Shown: positions 35,579 through 42,900 of the stretch, in pieces
How the letters are laid out: each line of letters begins with the position of its first letter
Numbering within the stretch: position 1 is the first letter of the stretch
Source: Mitsuokella sp047974105
GTDB taxonomy: Bacteria; Bacillota; Negativicutes; Selenomonadales; Selenomonadaceae
Direction: 5' to 3'
Length of the DNA: 64,000 nucleotides
Assembly (NCBI RefSeq): GCF_047974105.1
Contig: NZ_JBHYRS010000001.1
Span: 310,001-374,000 of the forward strand
Notes under the pieces: model-generated
Told to the model about the DNA's origin: nothing
The model's input: the letters and a program-made list of their open reading frames with translations, nothing else
The model's database searches: none
Program-made: the position numbers and the translations under genes

Positions 35579-37306
35579 TCAGTCTTCATAATTCTTGAAA
35601 TACGTGGTCAGTGAGCCCCAGATGGTATTGCTGGCCTTGTGCCCATCGAGATCCCAGAGATGATAGTACTCGAGATTAAAGAGCCAGTCTTTGCTCAGGG
35701 TGTACGAATATCCGGCCCCCCAGCCCTTGAAGCCGCCATACTTGCGCATAAAATCGGCCGTGCCGTTCATCGTATGCGAGTAATACGTCTCATACGGCTG
35801 ATAATAGTATTTGAGCCACCAGCTGCGGCTGCGCGGCTTCCAGCTCTGCTCCTGTCCGTTTGCCGCCGAGATGACGTACCCTGTGCCATCATGCCCGCGG
35901 TCCTTGCCGTAAAGGACCATGGCCCCGAGGTCAATACTGCCCACGAGCTTATGGACATTGGCCATGGCGATGCTCTGTTTGCCATCGCGGACGACATTGT
36001 CTTTATCGTAGCCGCCCTCAAAGCGGTAGACGCCCGCGCCGATGCTGTAAGTTGGCTGCACATAATCGGCCGTAGCATCCCAGGCCTTGTCCGTATCATT
36101 CGCTTGGCCGTATTCAAAAGCGTATTTTACAGGCACACCTCCCTCAATGCGTATGCCCTTGAACTTGCTGTCGTAGATATTGCCCTCGGCCATCAGGGAA
36201 CCAAAGGCCCCGGCATCGACCTTGGCCAGCCCAACATGGCCCTCAAGGTAATACCGGTCCAGACGCAGTTTTTCGTCATCTTTGTCCTTGCGGCTGCCGA
36301 ATTCCTTCTTGCCTTCCACCATGCCGATTGCATGCCAGTTGCCGTCGATGTTGTAATCCGGATAAACGCGCAGGCGCAGTTCCGAATTGTGGTAGCGGTA
36401 TTCATCCCGGTCTCCTGTAGATTTGCCATCCGACAGACGTACCTCGCTATCGATACGCAGCCTCGGACGCTGAACATCCTTGACCGGAAGGTCGTCTGCC
36501 AGATGCGCATTCTGCTTGTCAAGAGCCCCCGCTTCGTCCAGCTCGCTGACAAATTCCGTGCGCAGGGCCGAAAGACGCGCCATCGCGTCCGCATCCTGAG
36601 CAGAGCTGTCGCGCAAAAGCCCTGCACTCTGAGGGGACGCAGCCGAACCATTTATGCCGGACGTGCCAGTCATGCCAGCTGTGCCGGCTGGCAAAGAGCT
36701 CTGCGGCAGCGGTCCTGTGCCTGACGATGCCCCTGTCATGGCCGCCATGATATCATTCTGTCTCTGCTCGAGTTCGTCGGCCATGCGCTGACGGCGCAGG
36801 GCACGCTGGCGTGCAATCGCAAAGTCGCGCGCCGCTCCCTGCAGCCGCATCTGGCTTTCCTTAGCCCGTTTCTGCAGGGGCTCCATGACTTCAAGGCGGT
36901 TGTTGCCGCGCAGGGACTGGCGTGCCAGGGCATCCGTATCGCGCCGTGCCTCTCTTTCCCGCTGGCGAAAGATTTTGCCGGCAGCTTCGAGCTGCTCTTT
37001 GGCCAGCCCGAGTTGGACTTTATCTTCCACGAGCAGCTTCGTCACGCGGCCGTATTCATCGGCAAGGCTTGTTCCCTCATAAGACTCCATCCGGTCCATC
37101 GCTTTGCCGACCAAAGCAGCGAGGTCTTTGCGGCTCAGCTGATGCAGGTCCCCTGGGGGAAGTTCGAGATACCCTGCTCCGGCAAGCTGCTCTAAATCTT
37201 CATATACCCATTCGTCCGCCACGGGTGCTGCCATGGCAGAGGACGGCATCACGCTGATGGCAGCGGTCACCAGCGGCAGATACCAAATCCACTTCTTTCT
37301 ATTCAT
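35579..37306 (-). CDS. Outer-membrane barrel protein with SLH-like N-terminus and coiled coil
   Basis: 575 residues. A signal peptide (residues 1-26, ending AMA-A) is followed by VADEWVYEDLEQLAGAGYLELPPGDLHQLSRKDLAAL, which resembles the SLH module found at the N-terminus of Negativicute outer-membrane proteins. A coiled-coil stretch runs about 75-170, then a Ser/Gly/Pro linker (195-240), then a beta-rich region (about 270-575, alternating aromatic strands, many Tyr/Trp) like a putative porin. The SLH part would bind the cell wall and the barrel would sit in the outer membrane. The ATG at 37306 is preferred over a TTG one codon before. Export pore is inference. Confidence 0.75.
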   Translation of the reverse strand: MNRKKWIWYLPLVTAAISVMPSSAMAAPVADEWVYEDLEQLAGAGYLELPPGDLHQLSRKDLAALVGKAMDRMESYEGTSLADEYGRVTKLLVEDKVQLGLAKEQLEAAGKIFRQREREARRDTDALARQSLRGNNRLEVMEPLQKRAKESQMRLQGAARDFAIARQRALRRQRMADELEQRQNDIMAAMTGASSGTGPLPQSSLPAGTAGMTGTSGINGSAASPQSAGLLRDSSAQDADAMARLSALRTEFVSELDEAGALDKQNAHLADDLPVKDVQRPRLRIDSEVRLSDGKSTGDRDEYRYHNSELRLRVYPDYNIDGNWHAIGMVEGKKEFGSRKDKDDEKLRLDRYYLEGHVGLAKVDAGAFGSLMAEGNIYDSKFKGIRIEGGVPVKYAFEYGQANDTDKAWDATADYVQPTYSIGAGVYRFEGGYDKDNVVRDGKQSIAMANVHKLVGSIDLGAMVLYGKDRGHDGTGYVISAANGQEQSWKPRSRSWWLKYYYQPYETYYSHTMNGTADFMRKYGGFKGWGAGYSYTLSKDWLFNLEYYHLWDLDGHKASNTIWGSLTTYFKNYED

Positions 37307-37365
37307 CAACCATCAATCCCCTCGTGTGAATCTCTTTTCATCCATTCCCCTGCGTCCGTCTTTTC

Positions 37366-38985
37366 TCAAAAAAGCTTCTGCAGCATGACGAAAGACTGCC
37401 AGCCATGGCTGTCTCCCTGTATCCCATCGTTCTGTTTATAATAGGAAAGCTCTGCGCCCAAACTCAAGTCTTCGCGAAGCAGCCGCTCCATGCCAAGTAC
37501 GCCCGACCAACGCCTCACATCCTTTTGCAGCAAATAGCGGGAAGGTTCGATGCGCGTACCTCCCATTTTCATATAAGAGGCTCTGGCATAATATAATAAG
37601 AAAGGATTTTCTTCATGACGCCAGCCAAGTCCGTAAAGAATGCCGCTGCAGCGGCCATCTTCCCCTGCCTCAAGACCTGTGAACCCAGAAAAATCCGTGC
37701 TGTAACGGCCGGCCAGCTGGCGGAAGGAAGCCGCATAAGCCTGCATGGCATCACGGGAAGACACGTAATGCTCTGCATACCCTCCGAAAAGAGTCTGGGT
37801 ACCGGGACGATAGCGGAGATTCCCGATTTCGCTCTTTTCCTCTGTCATACACACGGCCTTCAGCATATAAGAGGAAGCAGCGCCGCTGTGCAGGTAAGCA
37901 AGGGACTGGCGGTAACGATTGCCGGGATGAACATCCGGCTGCCACCCCTGCAAAGCCGGTGCCCGATAATGCCCCGGTACCGTGATGTCAAAACGCGTTT
38001 TCAGGACGTCATCCTTCGTATAATGATAAGAAAATTCCATGCCCGGCGTGACTTCCCAGCCGCGATGAACATAATCTATGGTACCAAGGCCATCGGGGAC
38101 CAAATCACGCACGGACTGCGTCCTGCCCGTCGGCAGGCGAAGCCCCAGAATATAGCGCAGGCCGCGCGGTCCGGAATGCGCAGGTTCAAAGGAAGTTTCC
38201 GTTTCCAGATCCAGCAGACTGGCAAAGTCTTTGCCGAACCCTTCCTCATTTTGCTGATGCTGCCATAAAAAACCGCCTGCCGCCTTGACCGCAAAACCAT
38301 CTTTTGCATATGATGCTGCCAGCGGCCAGACAAGCTGGCTGCCCTTATCGGCACCGGCAGGCCATGAAGAACGGCCGGACCATGACGCATAGGACATGCC
38401 CATCCTGACGGTATTTCGCTTGTCCAAGGCCCTGAGCTGACGCTCGATTTCAAGGGCCCGGACCTGTTTATCGGTCAGAAAAAGTTCCGCTTTATCACGC
38501 GCCGCGGCCGCTTTTGCCGTTTCCTGCTGCCAGTAAGCGCGCCTTTCTTCAATCAATTGATTGTGAAACTGCGTTTCCTGATAGATTCTCAGCTCCGTCT
38601 GACACATCTCAAGATGCTGCTGCGCTGCGGCCAGTTCCTTTTGGGCCTGCTTTTCTGCCTGAGCGTTCCGGTCTTTTTCTTTTGCCAGTCTCTGTCTTTC
38701 ATGATGTTCATGACTCGTCTGGCTGAGTTCCTTAAGGTCTTCCTGTGACTGTGTCCACGGCTGCAGGCTGCCGGACGCCAAAGCGCGGGAATGAAGAAAA
38801 GGCAGCAGGCATAAGGAACCTGCTGACAGACAGGCCAGAGACTGACGCAGCTGACGCTGCCGTCTCTGCCGGTCGCGAAAACGGCGTAAAGAAAGACGGC
38901 TTCCATACCTTGACCCTGCACAATCTTCATTCTGCTCTTTGCACCGTCTGAGCCATGCCCTGCGGCGCCGTCGTGTCATACGCAT
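37366..38985 (-). CDS. Outer-membrane beta-barrel protein with coiled-coil stalk
   Basis: 539 residues. A very Arg-rich start of about 48 residues leads to a hydrophobic segment (SLACLSAGSLCLLPFL) and ALAS, a plausible signal cleavage. A coiled-coil region rich in Gln/Glu/Ala/Lys (about 80-185) precedes a beta-strand-rich barrel (about 190-539), ending SFVMLQKLF. A terminal Phe after alternating hydrophobics is the usual barrel-assembly signal. No ATG/GTG/TTG lies between 38985 and the hydrophobic segment, so the long n-region looks real. The ribosome site is weak. First gene of the polysaccharide operon; a role in polymer export or surface retention is inference. Confidence 0.7.
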   Translation of the reverse strand: MRMTRRRRRAWLRRCKEQNEDCAGSRYGSRLSLRRFRDRQRRQRQLRQSLACLSAGSLCLLPFLHSRALASGSLQPWTQSQEDLKELSQTSHEHHERQRLAKEKDRNAQAEKQAQKELAAAQQHLEMCQTELRIYQETQFHNQLIEERRAYWQQETAKAAAARDKAELFLTDKQVRALEIERQLRALDKRNTVRMGMSYASWSGRSSWPAGADKGSQLVWPLAASYAKDGFAVKAAGGFLWQHQQNEEGFGKDFASLLDLETETSFEPAHSGPRGLRYILGLRLPTGRTQSVRDLVPDGLGTIDYVHRGWEVTPGMEFSYHYTKDDVLKTRFDITVPGHYRAPALQGWQPDVHPGNRYRQSLAYLHSGAASSYMLKAVCMTEEKSEIGNLRYRPGTQTLFGGYAEHYVSSRDAMQAYAASFRQLAGRYSTDFSGFTGLEAGEDGRCSGILYGLGWRHEENPFLLYYARASYMKMGGTRIEPSRYLLQKDVRRWSGVLGMERLLREDLSLGAELSYYKQNDGIQGDSHGWQSFVMLQKLF

Positions 38986-39031
38986 GTATCCGTCTTCACC
39001 ACCTTTATTCCATTCTTCTATCGCTTAATAT

Positions 39032-39049
39032 AAATGATTAAAATCATTT
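39032..39049. promoter_or_regulatory. AT-rich palindrome upstream of the polysaccharide operon
   Basis: AAATGAT-TAAA-ATCATTT, about 50 bases before the first ATG of the operon. It could be an operator, for example Fur-like or of another dimeric regulator. No consensus -35/-10 pair was found with confidence, so the promoter is left open. Confidence 0.4.
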
Positions 39050-39126
39050 TGTTTTAATAATACTACAAATGCAACGAAAAATCCACCTTAACAATAAGGA
39101 ATGAACGATTCATTAAAAAAAGGAAA

Positions 39127-39164
39127 CAAAAAACCAGACTCCCTATTTTAAGGAATCTGGCTTC
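39127..39164 (-). terminator. Terminator after the flavodoxin gene
   Basis: CCAGATTCC / GGGAGTCTGG stem with TTTTTT after it on the minus strand. Confidence 0.8.
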
Positions 39165-39187
39165 TAATAAAATTATGGAATACTATA

Positions 39188-39757
39188 TTATGCTTTCTTC
39201 TGCAGTGCAGCGAGTTTCGCCGCTTTTTTCGCGAGGAAGCGCTGGCGCATGACCATTTTATGCTTCATGCGCTCCACGAGGTCTTTGGCATCCGCGATAT
39301 CCTGTTCATCGGGATGCGTCGAGGCGAGTTTCCAGCGCTCCATGCTCTTCGGACCGCCGTGCGGGTCATCGGGGCCTGCATTCTGGCGCTTCTTGAGCAT
39401 GGCCGGATTGATCTTGCCGCGGCAGCCGAACGTGCCGAGAATCGTGCAGTCAGGGCCAAGAAAATAGCCGGCGCGCGCAAAGCTCGTGATGGCGTGTTCG
39501 CTCGTCGGCGCCGTGCCGTGCGTCTGAAAGAAGATGACCTGAGCATCATGGACCTTCGGCAGATATTTGAGCATCAGAGGGTCCGGCTGACCGAGGCGCA
39601 GCCAGTAGCCAAGTGCTACAACCTCATAGCCGGAAAGGTCCTCCGGTGCATCCTGCACGCGGAACACGTCAGCATCTCCGGCCTGCTCCGCGATGGCTTC
39701 TGCGATTTTCTTTGTATTGCCCGTAACCGACGAATAAATGACGGCCCATTTTCCCAT
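39188..39757 (-). CDS. Flavodoxin-family protein
   Basis: 189 residues. The FMN phosphate loop is SSVTGNTKKIAEAIAE near residue 10, then the conserved core of short flavodoxins. The stretch YFLGPDCTILGTFGCRGKI is a distinctive later motif. The last 45 residues are basic and helical (MKHKMVMRQRFLAKKAAKLA), longer than a plain flavodoxin. It resembles the anaerobic gut flavodoxins of the BilS kind, but that link is from memory. The ATG at 39757 follows AGGAGG by 9 bases; an in-frame ATG at 39766 has no room for a ribosome site. Confidence 0.8.
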   Translation of the reverse strand: MGKWAVIYSSVTGNTKKIAEAIAEQAGDADVFRVQDAPEDLSGYEVVALGYWLRLGQPDPLMLKYLPKVHDAQVIFFQTHGTAPTSEHAITSFARAGYFLGPDCTILGTFGCRGKINPAMLKKRQNAGPDDPHGGPKSMERWKLASTHPDEQDIADAKDLVERMKHKMVMRQRFLAKKAAKLAALQKKA

Positions 39758-39801
39758 ATCTATCATCCTCCTGTTTCATGTTTTCATCGTAACACAATAC
39801 C

Positions 39802-39830
39802 TTGTATTCCACAGTAACATTTGCTACAAT
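39802..39830 (+). promoter_or_regulatory. Promoter for thiT
   Basis: TTGTAT, 17 bases, TACAAT on the plus strand. The same bases read on the minus strand give TTGTAG, 17 bases, TACAAG, so it may also serve the flavodoxin gene. Confidence 0.65.
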
Positions 39831-39907
39831 ATAAGGCGCTGCAGGCAATCCGCTCTGCTGTATTACGGTATGTTGTTTATGTAATTTATATAGAAAGAAG
39901 TGTTTTT

Positions 39908-40522
39908 ATGTCTGAACTTCTTGCGTCGCCGACAGCCGACTTTGCCATGCTTGGCACTTTGCTGTTGATTTTAGGCGGACTTTATACGCGTCATATCCAT
40001 CTGACAACGCGCACGCTCATCGATATCGCGCTGATGCTCGCGCTGACGATTGTGCTGCACCAAATTCGCATTTTCCATATGCCGCAGGGCGGCAGTGTGA
40101 CACTCGGTGCCATGGTGCCTCTTTTGCTGCTCTCGTACCGCTATGGTCCCGGCATCGGCGCTCTGGCGGGCTTTCTCTACGGCCTCATCAACATCATACA
40201 GGACCCTTTCATCGTGCATCCCGTACAGGTGCTCTTCGACTATCCGCTGCCGTATATGGCCATGGGCCTTGCCGGCCTCTGGCGCGAGCATATTTACCGC
40301 GGCACGGCTCTCGCCTTTCTCGCGCGTTTCCTCTGCCACCTGATTTCCGGCGTGGTCTTCTTCGCCTCGTATGCACCGGCCGGCATGAACCCGCTCGTCT
40401 ATTCGCTCGTCTTCAATGCCAGCTACCTGATTCCGGAATTCATCATCTGCTGCATCATCCTGCGCCTGCTGCCCATCAAGCGGCTGCTGCGGGCCATGGG
40501 AGACAAGAGCAGCCGTATCTAA
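39908..40522 (+). CDS. thiT: Energy-coupled thiamine transporter ThiT
   Basis: 204 residues, an ECF S-component with about six membrane helices. The family pattern is present: GGSVTLGAMVPLLLLSYRYGPGIGALAGFLYGLINIIQDPFIVHPVQVLFDYPLPY, with the conserved Trp-poor but GS-rich binding region. It brings thiamine in with the shared EcfAA'T module, which is not in this window. The ATG at 39908 follows a GAAAGAAG site; the in-frame ORF upstream is not needed. No TPP riboswitch was seen in its leader. Followed by an MFS gene. Confidence 0.9.
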   Translation: MSELLASPTADFAMLGTLLLILGGLYTRHIHLTTRTLIDIALMLALTIVLHQIRIFHMPQGGSVTLGAMVPLLLLSYRYGPGIGALAGFLYGLINIIQDPFIVHPVQVLFDYPLPYMAMGLAGLWREHIYRGTALAFLARFLCHLISGVVFFASYAPAGMNPLVYSLVFNASYLIPEFIICCIILRLLPIKRLLRAMGDKSSRI

Positions 40523-40553
40523 TACAGGCAAAAAATTCAAAGGAGACTTTTTC

Positions 40554-41747
40554 ATGTCAAGCGAATTAACCGCCAATGTCAAGTTAACTGCCAGAAAGGA
40601 CGGCACGCTGCTCCTGAGCACCGGCCATTTCCTCAATGATTTTTACTGCAACTTCCTGCCCATCCTGCTGCCGATCATCATGCCGAAGCTCGGCATTTCC
40701 CTGACCGTCAGCGGTCTCCTCGTCATGGTGCTCTCCATCACGAGCAATATGATGCAGCCGGTCTTCGGCTACATCATGGACCGGCACAATCTCAGCCGCC
40801 TGCTGATTCCCGTCATCCCGTTCGGCGCCGTCTGCATCTGCTCGATTGGCCTGATTTCGACGAAATTCATGCTGTTCCTGCTCATCGCATTCACGGGTCT
40901 TTCCGTTTCGGGCTTCCACCCGCTCGGCTCGACACTCGTAGCCAAGACAGCACCATCGGAACGGCAGGGACGTTCCATGTCGTATTACATCGCGGGCGGC
41001 AATCTCGGCTATGCGCTCGCGCCGATCATCGTCATCGCCTTCCTCAATCGCTTCTCGATGGAGGATCTGCCATGGCTCATGGTGCCGGGCTTTCTCTTTG
41101 CCTTCATCTGCCTCAAGAGCGGCCTCACGCAGTATTCGACCGTTGCCGATAAGGCAAAAGCCAAGGTCTTCCATCTCAGCGAAGTCTTCCAGAATGCTTC
41201 TATCCTGCGCCTGAACATTGCCATGGGACTGCGCTGCTGCACGCATGTCTCGATGTCGACGCTCCTGCCGCTGCTGCTCGTCTCGCATGGCTACTCGGGA
41301 CTTCTCTCCGGCACGCTTTTGACGCTTTTCCTCGTTGGCTGCACCGTGGGCGGCCTGATTGGCGGCTATCTTGGCGACCGCTTCGCCCATAAGCGCATCA
41401 TCATCATTTCTTTAGCCCTCTCGATTTTCCCGACCGTCTACTTCTATCTGAATCCGGGCAACGAACCGCTTTCCCTCATCGCACTGTTCCTGACGGGCGC
41501 CCTGCTGCTCGCACCGCAGCCGAGTTCCCTCGTCTGGGCACAGCGTGCCATGCCCGGCAGTGAAGGCATGGCCTCGGGCATGATGCTCGGCTTCTCCTTT
41601 GGTCTCGGCAGCCTCGGCACGGCCATCACGGCTGCCCTCGGTGACCAGATTGGCCTGACGCAGGCCCTTTTGCTGTCGTCACTGACGCTGCCGCTTGCCG
41701 CCATCTGCACAATTTTTGCGCCGTTCCCGCAGAAAGCAGCGAAATAA
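40554..41747 (+). CDS. MFS transporter, fosmidomycin resistance (Fsr) family
   Basis: 397 residues, twelve membrane helices. The first helix STGHFLNDFYCNFLPILLPII and the HPLGSTLVAKTAP stretch are typical of Fsr. The family exports drugs such as fosmidomycin; real substrates in anaerobes are unknown. The ATG at 40554 follows AAAGGAG. It lies 31 bases after thiT, so both may share a transcript. It ends 15 bases from the convergent holA stop, without a clear terminator. Confidence 0.88.
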   Translation: MSSELTANVKLTARKDGTLLLSTGHFLNDFYCNFLPILLPIIMPKLGISLTVSGLLVMVLSITSNMMQPVFGYIMDRHNLSRLLIPVIPFGAVCICSIGLISTKFMLFLLIAFTGLSVSGFHPLGSTLVAKTAPSERQGRSMSYYIAGGNLGYALAPIIVIAFLNRFSMEDLPWLMVPGFLFAFICLKSGLTQYSTVADKAKAKVFHLSEVFQNASILRLNIAMGLRCCTHVSMSTLLPLLLVSHGYSGLLSGTLLTLFLVGCTVGGLIGGYLGDRFAHKRIIIISLALSIFPTVYFYLNPGNEPLSLIALFLTGALLLAPQPSSLVWAQRAMPGSEGMASGMMLGFSFGLGSLGTAITAALGDQIGLTQALLLSSLTLPLAAICTIFAPFPQKAAK

Positions 41748-41762
41748 TTCCGTATATATGAA

Positions 41763-42794
41763 TCAATCCTTTCCTTTGCAGAGGGTGATGACCGCCTCTT
41801 CAAGGACTTCATTGCCGGCCTGCCCCGTCTTCAGCGTATAGTCGGCGCCAATCAGCATGAGCATGGCGCGTTTGAGTACAGGCTCCGGAAAAGCTGCAGC
41901 CGCACGGCCGAGTTTTTCGGCAATAAAGGGATTGAGCTCCAAGGGCTTCGCGAGCGCTTTGCCGCGAATGCCCTTTTTCATTAGTTCCTTTGCCTGCCAG
42001 AGCTGACGCACATGACGTGTCAACAAGGCCACGAGCACCGTGAAATACGTGCCGTCCGCAAGCTGACGGTGCAGGAGCAGCAGGGCTTTTTTACTGTCGC
42101 GCGCACTGATGGCATCAAGCAGGGCAAAGACTGAGACTTCCGGCAGCCCTGAAAAAACCTCAACGAGCTCGGCCTTCGTAATATGGCGTTCTTTGCTGAA
42201 CAGCGCGAGCTTGTCAAACTCCTTGTCAAGATACGCGAGGGAAATCTGCTGCATCATGCTGACAGCTCCGGCAAAATAGGCATAAGCCTCACGGTCCATA
42301 TCTTTATTGAGAGACCTCAGCTTTCCCTGCAGCCATTCGCCAATATTCCAGGCACGCAGGGGCTCTGCCTCAAGGATCAGGCCGGCCTTATTGACGGCCT
42401 TGTAAAGCTTGCGCCGCTTGTCGGCCTTATACGGGGCAATGAATACGACATAACTGTAAGGCGGCATATCCCCGAGCAGCCGGATGAGTTCATCGAGTTC
42501 CTTGCTGTCGCCGCCCGCCTGTTTGCTGTCGCGGAAGAGATTCGTGCCATTCAGCAAAATGACGTTCTTGTCCGCAAAAAAAGGAACGGACTCAATATTT
42601 GCGAGCAGCGCAGAAAGTTCCATATCGCCATCGGCCTTCTGCAGGGCATCTTCACTCCCCTGCCCCTTAGGGAACAAACGGCTTAGTATGGCCTCTTTCG
42701 CCTTATCGATATAATAATGTTCTTCTCCTGACAGCAGGAACACATGCGGCAGTTCCTGTTTACGGATATTCCCCATGAACTCTGTGAATTTCAC
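41763..42794 (-). CDS. holA: DNA polymerase III delta subunit HolA
   Basis: 343 residues. Conserved beginnings are HVFLLSGEEHYYIDKAKEAI and SVPFFADKNVILLNG, then SYVVFIAPYKADKRRKLYK and the helical collar domain with LLTRHVRQLWQAKELMKKG. It opens the sliding clamp as part of the clamp loader. It does not keep a Walker A motif, as expected for delta. The start is a GTG at 42794, with AAAGGGGCG 8 bases upstream. It sits downstream of uvrD-like and comEC, comEA, as in Bacillus (comEC then holA). Confidence 0.92.
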   Translation of the reverse strand: MKFTEFMGNIRKQELPHVFLLSGEEHYYIDKAKEAILSRLFPKGQGSEDALQKADGDMELSALLANIESVPFFADKNVILLNGTNLFRDSKQAGGDSKELDELIRLLGDMPPYSYVVFIAPYKADKRRKLYKAVNKAGLILEAEPLRAWNIGEWLQGKLRSLNKDMDREAYAYFAGAVSMMQQISLAYLDKEFDKLALFSKERHITKAELVEVFSGLPEVSVFALLDAISARDSKKALLLLHRQLADGTYFTVLVALLTRHVRQLWQAKELMKKGIRGKALAKPLELNPFIAEKLGRAAAAFPEPVLKRAMLMLIGADYTLKTGQAGNEVLEEAVITLCKGKD

Positions 42795-42855
42795 CCGGTT
42801 TACGCCCCTTTCTGCAAAGTGTTTCTAAAAAATTATAACACAAATCCTCCCATAC

Positions 42856-42895
42856 AAAAAAGCACGCTGCCTGACAAAAACAGGCAGCGTGCTTT
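42856..42895 (-). terminator. Terminator after the helicase gene
   Basis: AAAGCACGCTGCCTG / CAGGCAGCGTGCTTTTTT on the minus strand, just past the stop at 42901. Confidence 0.9.
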
Positions 42896-42900
42896 AGCAT

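Noticed and set aside
39770..39907. TPP riboswitch before thiT
   Set aside because: Looked for the CTGAGA and related conserved elements and found none; only a promoter is there.
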